Shown: positions 34,792-44,100 of the stretch, in pieces
How positions within the stretch are numbered: position 1 is the first letter of the stretch
How the letters are laid out: each line of letters opens with the position of its first letter
NCBI RefSeq assembly: GCF_011067745.1
Contig: NZ_JAAMPJ010000001.1
Span: 418,819-482,818, forward strand
From: Lentzea alba
GTDB lineage: Bacteria; Actinomycetota; Actinomycetes; Mycobacteriales; Pseudonocardiaceae
DNA: 64,000 nt
Direction: 5' to 3'
The notes under the pieces: model-generated
The model's input: the letters and a program-made list of their open reading frames with translations, nothing else
What the model was told of the DNA's origin: nothing
Database searches by the model: none
Position numbers and translations under genes: made by a program

Positions 34792-35593
34792 ACGGCTCGC
34801 GGATGATCGCCGCACCGCATCGCTTGCACGGCCGGTTCTCCTGGCCGTAGGCGTTCAGCGACCGGTCGAAGTAGCCGGACTGCCCGTTGATGTTGACGTA
34901 GAGGGCGTCGAACGAGGTCCCGCCCTGGCCGAGCGCCTCACGCATCACGTCGGTGGCGTGGTCGAGCAGCTCGGCGGCCTTGGCCTTGGTCAACTTGTCC
35001 GTCATGCGGGTGCCGTGGAGCCGGGCACGCCAGAGGGCCTCGTCGGCGTAGATGTTGCCGATGCCGGACACGAGGGTCTGGTCGAGCAGGGCTCGTTTGA
35101 TCTCCGTGTGACGCAGGCGCAACGCGCGCACGGCAGCATCACGGGAGAAGAGAGGATCCATGGGGTCGCGTGCGATGTGCGCGACGGAATCCGGCACGAG
35201 GGTGCCGTCGACCTCGACCAGCTCGGCCAGCGCGAGGCCGCCGAAGGTTCGCTGGTCAACGAAACGGAGCTCTGGTCCGCCGTCTTCGAACCGGAAGCGG
35301 ACGCGCAGATGCTTCTCGTCGGGAGCCGACGAGGGTTGAACGAGCATTTGGCCGCTCATGCCCAGGTGCGCGAGCATGGCGACCTTGTCGGCCAGTTCCA
35401 CCCAGAGGTACTTGCCACGGCGCTTGGCCGCAACCATCGGTTGCTCGGCCAAGCGCGCGCAGAAGTCCAAGGAGCCCAGGTCGTGCCGGCGGATGGCGCG
35501 TGGGTGCAACACCTCTACCGAGGAGATCACCCGGCCGGCGACGTGGGCTTCGAGGCCGAGGCGTACTACCTCGACCTCTGGGAGTTCGGGCAC
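34736..35593 (-). CDS. mutM: formamidopyrimidine-DNA glycosylase
   Basis: Base-excision enzyme removing 8-oxoguanine and formamidopyrimidines (285 residues). The N-terminal [10 protein letters not shown] provides the catalytic Pro (after Met removal) and Glu; [11 protein letters not shown] gives the conserved Lys near 58. The helix-two-turn-helix [19 protein letters not shown] and the C-terminal zinc finger [24 protein letters not shown] are complete. It starts with GTG, 1 bp after the stop of the small gene at 35595, in the rnc operon as in mycobacteria. Confidence 0.96.
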   Translation of the reverse strand: MPELPEVEVVRLGLEAHVAGRVISSVEVLHPRAIRRHDLGSLDFCARLAEQPMVAAKRRGKYLWVELADKVAMLAHLGMSGQMLVQPSSAPDEKHLRVRFRFEDGGPELRFVDQRTFGGLALAELVEVDGTLVPDSVAHIARDPMDPLFSRDAAVRALRLRHTEIKRALLDQTLVSGIGNIYADEALWRARLHGTRMTDKLTKAKAAELLDHATDVMREALGQGGTSFDALYVNINGQSGYFDRSLNAYGQENRPCKRCGAAIIREPFMNRSSYSCPRCQPRPRG

Positions 35594-35594
35594 G

Positions 35595-35795
35595 TCAGGC
35601 TTCGGACTTGCCCTCGTCGACGGGCTGCGCTTCGATCACGGCAGCCTGCGGCTTGGTGGGCTTGAGCACCCACACACCCGCGCGGCTCGTGTCCCTGACC
35701 AGCACAAGTCCCTGGATGCCCCCGTTGCGGGAGGTGTTCACGGGGCCGCGAGCGGAGCGCGTGCGGCGGTTGGTGCGGTACCTGGTCGCATACAT
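35595..35795 (-). CDS. small basic hypothetical protein in the rnc-mutM operon
   Basis: 66 residues, not recognised. The N-terminal third is strongly basic and Arg-rich ([20 protein letters not shown]), followed by a compact hydrophobic stretch [19 protein letters not shown] and an acidic tail. It starts 8 bp after the rnc stop and ends 1 bp before the mutM start, so the operon spacing itself argues that it is translated. A role in nucleic-acid binding is suggested by the Arg-rich start and its neighbours, but is inference. Confidence 0.65.
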   Translation of the reverse strand: MYATRYRTNRRTRSARGPVNTSRNGGIQGLVLVRDTSRAGVWVLKPTKPQAAVIEAQPVDEGKSEA

Positions 35796-35803
35796 TGCGT
35801 TTC

Positions 35804-36607
35804 TCAGTCTTCCTCGGATGGGAGGGTCCCTGGCGTCACCGAGGCGCCGTTCTGTCCATTTGCGGATCGGACCGACTCCTGCTCGGCCTTGACCCGCTCC
35901 GACAGAACATGATAAGCCGCTTCGGCGGCTTTCTGCTCGGCTTCCTTCTTGGTGCGCCCATCACCCTTGCCGTAGGGCTGGCCACCGACGAGCACCGTGG
36001 CGGTGAACTCCTTGCGGTGGTCCGGCCCCTGGTCGTCCACGCGGTACTCCGGGACGCCGAGACTGGCTTGGGCGGTGAGCTCCTGCAGGCTTGTCTTCCA
36101 GTCCAGTCCAGCACCCAGAAGCGGAGCTTTGGCCAAGAGTGGATCGAACAGCCGGTGAACGAACGTTCGTGCGGTATCGATACCGAACTGCAGGTACACC
36201 GCACCGATGACGGCCTCGAGACCGTCGGCGAGGATGCTCGCCTTGTCCCTGCCACCGGTCAGCTCTTCGCCGCGACCGAGCAGCAGATGCGCACCGAGCC
36301 CGCCTTCTCCCAGGTCACGCGCGACACCCGCGAGCGCGTGCATGTTGACCACGCTGGCGCGAAGCTTCGCGAGCTGTCCCTCGGGAAGATCGGGATGGGT
36401 GCGGTAGAGGTGGTCGGTGACGACCAGCCCCAGCACGGCGTCTCCCAGGAACTCGAGACGCTCGTTCGGCGGCAGGCCGCCGTTCTCGTACGCGTACGAC
36501 CTGTGGGTCAGCGAAAGCCCGAGCAGCTCGGCGTCCAGTTCGACGCCGAGCGCTTCGGACAAAGTCGCGCGGTCAGCTTGCGGAGCGCGCGGCGGCTTTC
36601 CCCCCAC
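35804..36607 (-). CDS. rnc: ribonuclease III
   Basis: Double-strand RNA endonuclease for rRNA and mRNA processing (about 267 residues with this start). The signature [16 protein letters not shown] with its catalytic acidic residues is near 48-63, [16 protein letters not shown] carries the second acidic site, and a dsRNA-binding domain lies at about 165-235 ([18 protein letters not shown]...[14 protein letters not shown]). The GTG at 36607 is chosen, 16 bp after rpmF; no strong Shine-Dalgarno is present and a GTG at 36664 inside rpmF is possible. Order rpmF-rnc-mutM is the conserved one. Confidence 0.94.
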   Translation of the reverse strand: MGGKPPRAPQADRATLSEALGVELDAELLGLSLTHRSYAYENGGLPPNERLEFLGDAVLGLVVTDHLYRTHPDLPEGQLAKLRASVVNMHALAGVARDLGEGGLGAHLLLGRGEELTGGRDKASILADGLEAVIGAVYLQFGIDTARTFVHRLFDPLLAKAPLLGAGLDWKTSLQELTAQASLGVPEYRVDDQGPDHRKEFTATVLVGGQPYGKGDGRTKKEAEQKAAEAAYHVLSERVKAEQESVRSANGQNGASVTPGTLPSEED

Positions 36608-36623
36608 TGCGTTGCCGAGGAGA

Positions 36624-36806
36624 TCAGGCCGGCTGAGCGACCTGGCGGCCAGCGTACTGACCACAGGCCGGGCAGGCGACGTGCTGCGGCTTCGGCTGGC
36701 GGCAAGCCTTGTTGGAGCACGCCACCAGGTGCACGGCAGACGTCTTCCACTGGGAACGGCGCGCACGGGTGTTCGAACGCGACATTTTCCGCTTCGGGAC
36801 GGCCAC
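36624..36806 (-). CDS. rpmF: 50S ribosomal protein bL32 (zinc-binding form)
   Basis: 60 residues: [20 protein letters not shown] is the classic bL32 start, and a zinc ribbon follows with CSNKAC and CPAC pairs. The four cysteines mark the C+ form, not the zinc-free paralogue used under zinc shortage. It is encoded 2 bp after the DUF177 gene and before rnc, the usual arrangement. Confidence 0.97.
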   Translation of the reverse strand: MAVPKRKMSRSNTRARRSQWKTSAVHLVACSNKACRQPKPQHVACPACGQYAGRQVAQPA

Positions 36807-36808
36807 GA

Positions 36809-37390
36809 CTACTTCTCCTCCGAGTTGTCATCGCTGAACCGCTCTTGCAACGCGGCCCAACGAGGGTCAATCGTCTCATGCCCGTGGTCGGGCCCGAGCT
36901 CCGCCCACCTGCCACCACACTCGGAGCAAAGCCCCTTGCAGTCCGGCTCGCAGAGCGGTGCCTGCGGCAGCGCGAGAACGATGGCGTCCCGCACCACAGG
37001 CTCGAGGTCGATCAGATCGTTGACGATCCGGCTGACCTCGTCTTCATCAGTGGTCTCGTCCGTGGTGCTGTCCGGCCACGCGTAGAGCTCCGTGATCCGG
37101 ACTTCAACCTCATCGGTGAGCGGCTCGAGACACCTCGAGCACTCTCCTTCGACCTTCGCGGACGCCGTCCCCGACACGAGCAGGCCCTCCACAACCGATT
37201 CGATCAGGAGGTCAAGCTCAACTTCCCCGTTCTCGGGCACCGCGATCACGCCGAGCAGTCCCACGCCTTCGCCGGGGACCGACCTCACGAGGGGTCGGCT
37301 CAGGCCGGCGCGACGGCCGATGTCCCTGGTGTCGATGACCCAGGGACTGGATGCTGTGGGACGCGTGGACGCGTGACGATGCTCAGTCAT
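36809..37390 (-). CDS. YceD/DUF177 family protein
   Basis: A 193-residue protein encoded with rpmF in most bacteria and linked to large-subunit rRNA accumulation. The middle [24 protein letters not shown] and the C-terminal [16 protein letters not shown] carry the family cysteines, probably binding zinc. The ATG at 37390 ([12 protein letters not shown]) is a tentative choice, as no clear ribosome site precedes it. A 150-bp gap without genes separates it from sepIVA. Confidence 0.9.
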   Translation of the reverse strand: MTEHRHASTRPTASSPWVIDTRDIGRRAGLSRPLVRSVPGEGVGLLGVIAVPENGEVELDLLIESVVEGLLVSGTASAKVEGECSRCLEPLTDEVEVRITELYAWPDSTTDETTDEDEVSRIVNDLIDLEPVVRDAIVLALPQAPLCEPDCKGLCSECGGRWAELGPDHGHETIDPRWAALQERFSDDNSEEK

Positions 37391-37539
37391 GATTTCGGGT
37401 TGTTGCCGGCGGGGACCTACCACGTCCAGCCGGTCCAGGGTACGGGACGACGGGCTCACGCGTGAAATCCGCAGGTGATCGCACCTGCAAGACGTAGCGC
37501 GAATCACACGTTCAGGCGCCCCGCGACCAAGCTGGTTCG

Positions 37540-38256
37540 TCAGGAACCGTAGTCGAACGGCGCCGCGGCCCCCGCGACGGCCGGCCCGCGCAGGTGCGAA
37601 CGGCCCTTGCCGACCGACCTGAGCGTGTGCGCGAGGAGGTCCTCGAAGTCCGCGAGCTTGCCGTCCACGTACGCGTCGCACTCCGAGCGCAGCCGGATCG
37701 ACTCGCTCTGCGCGGCGTCCAGCAGGCGTGCCGCCTCGGCGTGCGCCGCCCGGACGACCTCCTGCTCGTTGACGAGCCTGGCCTGCTCGGCCCGGCCGTC
37801 CTCGGTCGCGCGCTCGTAGTTGGCGCGACCCGCCTGGATCATCCGCTCGGCCTCGGCGTGCGACCGGCCCACCAGGTCGTCGTACTCCTGCCGACCGGCG
37901 GCCACAGTCCGTTCCGCCTGGTCCTCCGCCTCGGCGATCATCCGCTCCGCACGGGCCCGCGCGTCGGACAGCATCGCCTCCGCCTCGGCCTGCGCCTCGG
38001 CGAGCATGCGGTCGGCGTCCGCCCGCGCCTTCGACACACCGGCTTCCGCGTCGTGCTTGGCTTTGCCGACCAGCTCGTCCTTGTGGTCGAGCACGTCCTG
38101 CGCGTCGTCCAGCTCCGCGGGAATGGCATCGCGCACGTCGTCGAGCAGTTCGAGCACATCACCGCGCGGCACGACACAGCCCGAGGTCATCGGTACTCCG
38201 CGCGCTTCCTCGACGATCGTGACGAGCTCGTCGAGTGCCTCGAACACCCGGTACAC
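37540..38256 (-). CDS. sepIVA: DivIVA-like coiled-coil septation protein (SepIVA)
   Basis: A 238-residue coiled-coil protein. The short N-terminal YRVFEALDELVTIVEEARGV DivIVA-like part is followed by 130 residues of Ala/Glu-rich helix (DADRMLAEAQAEAEAMLSDA, ARAERMIAEAEDQAERTVAA). Its position upstream of DUF177-rpmF-rnc matches Rv2927c, the mycobacterial septation factor SepIVA, to which it is similar in layout. It is expected at the division site or intracellular membrane domain. Divergent from a GNAT gene across a hairpin-containing gap. Confidence 0.85.
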   Translation of the reverse strand: MYRVFEALDELVTIVEEARGVPMTSGCVVPRGDVLELLDDVRDAIPAELDDAQDVLDHKDELVGKAKHDAEAGVSKARADADRMLAEAQAEAEAMLSDARARAERMIAEAEDQAERTVAAGRQEYDDLVGRSHAEAERMIQAGRANYERATEDGRAEQARLVNEQEVVRAAHAEAARLLDAAQSESIRLRSECDAYVDGKLADFEDLLAHTLRSVGKGRSHLRGPAVAGAAAPFDYGS

Positions 38257-38298
38257 GTCTCACTCCCTAACCCCTGTGGATCCCCACCCACAAGTGTG

Positions 38299-38335
38299 CC
38301 CTGCCGATCTCCCCGAAAGAGGGAGATCGGCAGGG
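38299..38335. repeat. 15-bp perfect hairpin in a divergent gap
   Basis: Arms CCCTGCCGATCTCCC (38299-38313) and GGGAGATCGGCAGGG (38321-38335), loop of 7. It lies between the divergent sepIVA and GNAT genes and ends 16 bp before the GNAT start, so it is not a terminator of either. It could be a leader hairpin of the GNAT mRNA or a leftover terminator. Confidence 0.6.
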
Positions 38336-38351
38336 CGTGTCAGGATTTGCC

Positions 38352-38798
38352 GTGACCATCAGCATCAGGCGGGCCACCGCGGCCGACGTCCACCCGATCG
38401 TGGCGATGCTCGCCGACGACCCGCTGGGCGCTCAGCGCGAACAGCCGGGCGACCCGGCCTACCTCAAGGCGTTCGAGGTGATCGACGCCGACCCGCACCA
38501 GTACCTGGCTGTCGCGGTGGCCGGCGACGAGGTCGTGGGCACCCTGCAGCTCACCTTCACCTCCGGCCTGTCCCGGATGGGCATGACCCGCGCGACCGTC
38601 GAGGCCGTCCGGGTGCGCTCCGACCAGCGCGGCAACGGCCTGGGCGAACTCCTCGTGACCTGGGCGATCGACGAGGCCCGAGCCCGCGGCTGCGGCCTGG
38701 TCCAGCTGACGACCGACGCCTCACGGGTGGACGCGCACCGCTTCTACGAGCGACTCGGCTTCACCGCGTCGCACGTGGGCATGAAACTGCCGCTCTAG
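38352..38798 (+). CDS. GNAT acetyltransferase
   Basis: A 148-residue single-domain N-acetyltransferase: TISIRRATAADVHPIVAMLA at the start, acetyl-CoA loop VRVRSDQRGNGLGELLVTWA near 90, and the C-terminal DAHRFYERLGFTASHVGMK. Acceptor unknown. The GTG at 38352 fits the usual start of the fold; a GTG 15 bases earlier abuts the hairpin. Its stop codon and that of convergent coaD share the bases CTAG (38795-38798). Confidence 0.88.
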   Translation: MTISIRRATAADVHPIVAMLADDPLGAQREQPGDPAYLKAFEVIDADPHQYLAVAVAGDEVVGTLQLTFTSGLSRMGMTRATVEAVRVRSDQRGNGLGELLVTWAIDEARARGCGLVQLTTDASRVDAHRFYERLGFTASHVGMKLPL

Positions 38799-39277
38799 CG
38801 AGTCTCGGCGAGGCGCTGCTGCAACCGCTGCTCGATCGTCGCCGGCAGCAGCGTCGAAACGTCGCCACCGTACGTCGCAACCTCCTTGACCAGCGAAGAC
38901 GCCAGGTAGGAGTACTGCGGGCTGGCCTGCATGAACAGGGTGTCGACGCCGGTGAGCTGGTGGTTCATCTGGGCCATCTGCAACTCGTAGTCGTAGTCGC
39001 TGACCGCCCGCAGGCCCTTCACGATGGCCTTGATGTTGTTCTCACGGCAGTAGTCGACCAACAGGCCGTGCCACGAGTCCACGCGCACGTTGTCCCACTG
39101 GGCAGTGACCTCGCGCAGCATCTCCTGACGCTCCTCAACGTCGAACAAGGTGCGCTTGTTCTTGTTGATCAGCACAGCGACGACAACCTCGTCGAACAGG
39201 TGCGCGGCTCTCCCGATGATGTCCAGGTGGCCGTTGGTTACCGGGTCGTAGGAGCCGGGGTACACGGCACGCGTCAT
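38795..39277 (-). CDS. coaD: phosphopantetheine adenylyltransferase
   Basis: Fourth step of coenzyme A synthesis, 4'-phosphopantetheine plus ATP to dephospho-CoA (160 residues). The nucleotidyltransferase motif YPGSYDPVTNGHLDII with its TxGH-like His is at 5-20, and the closing ATP motif includes SPQYSYLASSLVKEVA near 120. The ATG at 39277 gives the standard N-terminus TRAVYPGSFDP-like. It lies 53 bp downstream of rsmD, the usual pairing. Confidence 0.97.
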   Translation of the reverse strand: MTRAVYPGSYDPVTNGHLDIIGRAAHLFDEVVVAVLINKNKRTLFDVEERQEMLREVTAQWDNVRVDSWHGLLVDYCRENNIKAIVKGLRAVSDYDYELQMAQMNHQLTGVDTLFMQASPQYSYLASSLVKEVATYGGDVSTLLPATIEQRLQQRLAETR

Positions 39278-39330
39278 GAAGCGGACGTTAGCACCCGATC
39301 GGACGCCTCCAGGCGTGTCCGTGGTTCTCG

Positions 39331-39891
39331 TCACCCATCAGAACGCACCTGACCCCAATACACGGCCGTATCGCCGTATCGCTTGGCACGCAACGGTTCC
39401 ACCACCGCAGGCCAACCTGGTTCGCCACTACGCGAAGCACGCTCCACAATCAGCACCGCATCAACGGCCAACCGATGCGCCAGCCCGTGCAACACCTTCT
39501 GCAACTCGTCATCGCTCACCGCGTACGGCGGGTCAGCGAACACGACGTCGAACTTCTCCCCTTCACCCGCGACGTACGCCTCGGCCGTGCGGTGCGCGAT
39601 CGTGGTGTTGCCGAACCCCAACTCCCTGGCGTTCGCCTTGAGCACCTCAGCGGCCCGCTTGTCCGACTCGACGAACGTCGCGTGCGCCGCTCCCCTGCTC
39701 AACGCCTCGAACCCAAGCGCGCCCGACCCGGCGTACAGGTCCAGCACCCGCACACCCTCAAGGTCCATCATCGCCTCGAGCGAACTGAACAACGCCTCGC
39801 GCACCCGGTCGGACGTGGGCCGCGTGCCCTTGGGCGGCACCTTGAGCCGCCGCCCGCCCGCAGTCCCGGCAACAATTCGTGTCACCGGCAC
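39331..39891 (-). CDS. rsmD: 16S rRNA (guanine966-N2)-methyltransferase
   Basis: SAM-dependent methyltransferase of 16S rRNA (186 residues). It starts VTRIVAGTAGGRRLKVPP, has TRPTSDRVREALFSSLEA, the SAM site LDLYAGSGALGFEALSRGA near 58 and the catalytic DPPY (VVFADPPYAVSD) near 130. Start at GTG 39891 or 39885; the two differ by two residues. Conserved partner of coaD. Confidence 0.95.
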   Translation of the reverse strand: MPVTRIVAGTAGGRRLKVPPKGTRPTSDRVREALFSSLEAMMDLEGVRVLDLYAGSGALGFEALSRGAAHATFVESDKRAAEVLKANARELGFGNTTIAHRTAEAYVAGEGEKFDVVFADPPYAVSDDELQKVLHGLAHRLAVDAVLIVERASRSGEPGWPAVVEPLRAKRYGDTAVYWGQVRSDG

Positions 39892-39978
39892 ATCGTCCCA
39901 GGTGCATCTCGTGCACATGACCCGCCATCGCAGCCAAGGCCTTCACGGAACTGGCAGCCGCCCAACGCTCCGGAAACC

Positions 39979-41052
39979 TCAGGCCAGCGCCTGCCACCAC
40001 CCGTCAACCTCACCCGGAGCATCAACATCAACCCGCTCCCCAGGCCGAGGCACCGCCAGGTTCATCCCCCGAGCCTTGACCTCACGCCAAACCCGGTCGA
40101 TCGGCTCTCCCCAAGGATGCAACGCCAGGTTGAACGTGGCCCAGTGCACCGGAATCAACAGCCCACCGCCGAGATCGTCAAACGCCCGAACCCCGTCCTC
40201 AGGCGTCATGTGGATGTCCCGCCACGCGTCGTTGTACGCACCAACCTGCATCAACACCGCATCAAACGGCCCATGAGCAGCCCCGATCGCGGAGTACCCG
40301 GGGAAGTACCCGGTGTCACCGCTGTAGAACACCGACCGCTCCCCACGAGCGATCACCCACGAAGCCCACAACGTCACGTTCCGCTGCACCGAACGACCAG
40401 AAAAGTGTTGCGCCGCAGTACAAGTGAGCGTGAACCCGTCCACAGCAAAAGACTCGTCCCAGTCCAGCTCGACGATCCGATCGTCAGGCACGTCCCACCG
40501 CCGCAGATGCGCGCCCAACCCCAACGGCACCACGAACACGGCGGACGACGTGCGGACCAACGTGTCCACAGTCGACATGTCGAGGTGGTCGTAGTGATCG
40601 TGCGAGATCACCACCGCGCTCAAGGCGGGCAAATCCGACAACTCGTGCGGAACCGGGTGCAGGCGGCGTGGGCCGACGTGCGCGGACGGTGACACGCGGT
40701 CGCTCCACACGGGATCCACCAGCACCGCGGCGCCGTCGATCTCGATCAGCGCGGACGCGTGGCCGTACCAGGTGATGTGCAGGCCGGAGGACACCGGCGC
40801 GGCCGGGCCCACCAGCGGTACGGCGGAGGACGGCTTGCGGTCCTCACCGCCGAAGAGGAAGTCGCGCGCGGAGAAGGAGTCGCGGTCCGGGACCGTGCGG
40901 ACTTCCTCGTCGTTGTGGAACTTCCCGTTCCGGTACCGCGGCGAGCGCGCCATCCGAACCGGATCCGGTTTGCCACCGAGCTGCCGGGGCACGTCCCGCA
41001 ACGCCCACGCCACGCCCGCCAGTCCGAGCAGCCCGGCCAACGCCTTCTTCAT
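39979..41052 (-). CDS. metallo-beta-lactamase-fold hydrolase (UlaG/NAPE-PLD-like)
   Basis: A 357-residue metal hydrolase. The N-terminal helix KKALAGLLGLAGVAWAL may be a membrane anchor. The di-metal site is seen in VVISHDHYDHLDMSTVD (HxHxDH), TAAQHFSGRSVQRNVTLWAS, FYSGDTGYFPGY and the late LIPVHWATF. This pattern groups with the L-ascorbate-6-phosphate lactonase/NAPE-phospholipase D branch. Substrate unknown; a phospholipid or lactone is possible. The ATG at 41052 has GAGAGGG upstream. Confidence 0.85.
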   Translation of the reverse strand: MKKALAGLLGLAGVAWALRDVPRQLGGKPDPVRMARSPRYRNGKFHNDEEVRTVPDRDSFSARDFLFGGEDRKPSSAVPLVGPAAPVSSGLHITWYGHASALIEIDGAAVLVDPVWSDRVSPSAHVGPRRLHPVPHELSDLPALSAVVISHDHYDHLDMSTVDTLVRTSSAVFVVPLGLGAHLRRWDVPDDRIVELDWDESFAVDGFTLTCTAAQHFSGRSVQRNVTLWASWVIARGERSVFYSGDTGYFPGYSAIGAAHGPFDAVLMQVGAYNDAWRDIHMTPEDGVRAFDDLGGGLLIPVHWATFNLALHPWGEPIDRVWREVKARGMNLAVPRPGERVDVDAPGEVDGWWQALA

Positions 41053-41119
41053 GATCGAACCCTCTCCCTGCTCCCGTGCCCGGTGCAACGCAGGAAATGG
41101 TCGTCGAGTTCCGCACCGC

Positions 41120-41177
41120 CCTCACGTGGATGAAGGGCTCCTTCATCCACGTGAGGTGGATGAAGGAGCCCTTCATC
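41120..41177. repeat. double snap-back repeat (GATGAAGG hairpins)
   Basis: A perfect 17-bp stem at 41120-41136 / 41140-41156 with a 3-base loop (GCT) is followed directly by a second 8-bp hairpin GATGAAGG-AGC-CCTTCATC (41159-41177). The second is a partial copy of the first. They lie in the 140-bp gap between pyc (stop 41193) and the hydrolase gene on the same strand, so a terminator for pyc is possible, but the duplicated unit suggests a repeat family. Confidence 0.65.
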
Positions 41178-41192
41178 GTGAAAACGGGAGGG

Positions 41193-44100
41193 TTACTCCA
41201 GGACGATCAGCAGATCGCCGCCCTCGACCTGCTGGGCCCCGCGCAACGCCAGGCGCTGCACCTTGCCGGCCTTCGGAGCGGTGATCGCGGCCTCCATCTT
41301 CATGGCCTCGATCGTCGCGACGGTCTGACCGGCGTCGACCGAGTCGCCCTCGGCCACCGCCGCCGTCACCACGCCCGCGAACGGCGCCGCGACGTGGTTC
41401 GGATTGCTCCTGTCGGCCTTCTCCGCGGCCGGGATGTCGGCCGCCACGGACCGGTCGCGGACCTGGATCGGCCGCAGCTGGCCGTTCAGGGTCGCCATGA
41501 CGGTGCGGATGCCGCGCGCGTCGGCCTCGGAGATCGCCTCCAGGCCGATCAGCAGGCGAACGCCCGGTTCCAGGTCGACCGAGTACTCCTCGCCCGGACG
41601 CAGACCGTAGAAGAAGTCCTTGGACCGCAACACCGACGTGTCGCCGTAGGCGTCGCGGTGCGCGCGGAACTCCTTGGTGGGCGCCGGGAACAGCAACCTG
41701 TTCAAGGTCGCCCGGCGATCGTCGGCGAGCCCGGCCTCGTCCTCCGGCGACAGCTCCTCGATCGGCTTCGGCGCCGGGCGGCCCTCCAGGGCCTTGCTGC
41801 GGAACGGCTCCGGCCAGCCGCCGGGCGGGTCGCCCAGCTCGCCGTGCAGGAAGCCGATCACCGAGGCCGGGATGTCGAACTTGCCGGGGTCCTTCTCGAA
41901 CTCGGCAGGCGACACGCCCGCGCCCACCAGGTGCAGCGCGAGGTCGCCGACGACCTTGGACGACGGCGTCACCTTCACCAGGTGGCCGAGCATGCGGTCG
42001 GCGGCCGCGTACATCGACTCGATCTCCTCGAACTTCTCGCCGAGGCCGAGCGCGACGGCCTGGGTGCGCAGGTTCGAGAGCTGACCACCGGGGATCTCGT
42101 GGTGGTAGACGCGGCCGGTCGGGCCGGGGATGCCGGACTCGAACGGCGCGTAGATCTTGCGCACGGCCTCCCAGTACGGCTCCAGGTCGCAGACGTTCTG
42201 CAGGTTGAGGCCCGTGCTGTGCTCGGTGTGGTCGGTCAGCGCCACGATCGACGACAGCGGCGGCTGCGACGTCGTGCCGGCCATCGACGCGGCGGCGCCG
42301 TCGATCGCGTCCACCCCGGCCTGGATCGACGCGAGGTAGGTCGCGAGCTGGCCACCGGCCGTGTCGTGCGTGTGGAGGTGGACCGGGAGGTCGAACTCCT
42401 TGCGCAGCGCCGAGATCAGGCGTGCGGCGGCAGGTGCCCGCAGGAGCCCCGCCATGTCCTTCACCGCCAGCACGTGCGCGCCCGCGCCGACGATCTGCTC
42501 GGCCAGCTTGAGGTAGTAGTCCAGTGTGTACAGACGCTCGTCCGGGTTGGACAGGTCGCTGGTGTAGCAGAGCGCCACCTCGGCGATCGCCGTCCCGGTC
42601 TCGCGCACGGCCTCGATCGCCGGGCGCATCTGCTCGACGTCGTTCAGCGCGTCGAAGATCCGGAAGATGTCGATGCCGGTGTTCGTCGCCTCCTGCACGA
42701 ACGCCTTGGTGACCGCCTCCGGGTACGGCGTGTAGCCGACCGTGTTGCGGCCGCGCAGCAGCATCTGCAGGTTGATGTTCGGCACGGCCTCGCGCAGTGC
42801 CGCGAGCCGCTCCCACGGGTCCTCCGCGAGGAACCGCAGCGCCACGTCGTAGGTCGCGCCGCCCCAGCACTCCAGGGACAGCAGCTCCGGCGTCATGCGC
42901 GCGACGTGCGGCGCGACGGCGAGCAGGTCCTTGGTGCGCACGCGGGTGGCCAGCAGCGACTGGTGCGCGTCGCGGAACGTCGTGTCCGTGACACCGACGG
43001 CCTTGCTCTCCCGCATCCACCGCGCGAAGCCCTCGGGACCGAGCTCGACCAGCTTCTGCTTGGACCCGGCGGGCGGTTCGGTGTTGAGGTCGATGACCGG
43101 CAGCTTCTCGCGCGGGTCGACCGCGGTCGGGCGGGTGCCGTTGGGGTGGTTGACCGTGACGTCCGCGAGGTAGGTCAGCAGGCGCGTGCCGCGGTCGGCC
43201 GAGTGGCGCGCGGTGAGCAGGTGCGGGCGCTTCTCGATGAACGACGTGGTGACGCGGCCCTCGTAGAAGTCCGGGTCGTCCAGCACGGCCTGGATGAACG
43301 GGATGTTCGTGGAGACACCGCGGATGCGGAACTCCGCGATCGCGCGGCGCGCACGGGCGACGGCGAGGGAGAAGGTGCGGCCGCGGCACGTGAGCTTCAC
43401 GAGCATCGAGTCGAAGTGCGCGCTGATGGCCATGCCGGCGCCGGCCGTGCCGCCGTCGAGGCGGATGCCGGAGCCACCGGGCGAGCGGTAGGCGCTGATC
43501 GTGCCGGTGTCCGGGCGGAACCCGTTGGCCGGGTCCTCGGTCGTGATGCGGCACTGCAGCGCGGCGCCGCGCAGCTGGACGGTGTCCTGCGACAGGCCCA
43601 GGTCGTCGAGCGTCTCGCCGGACGCGATGCGCATCTGCGACTGCACGAGGTCGACGTCGGTCACCTCTTCGGTGACCGTGTGCTCGACCTGGATGCGCGG
43701 GTTCATCTCGATGAAGACGTAGTGGCCCTGCGGGTCGAGCAGGAACTCCACGGTGCCGGCGTTGCGGTAGCCGATGTGCCGGGCGAACTTCACCGCGTCG
43801 GCGCAGATGCGGTCGCGCAGTTCGGGGGCGAGGTTCGGTGCGGGCGCGATCTCGATGACCTTCTGGTGGCGCCGCTGCACGGAGCAGTCGCGCTCGAAGA
43901 GGTGAATCACGTTGCCCTGGCCGTCGGCGAGGATCTGCACCTCGATGTGGCGCGGTTCGACCACGGCCTGCTCGAGGAACACCGTCGGGTCGCCGAACGC
44001 CGACTCCGCCTCGCGGGACGCCGCTTCGAGCGCCTCGCGCAACGCGGCCGGGTCGTCGACCTTGCGCATGCCCCGGCCGCCACCGCCGGCGACAGCCTTC

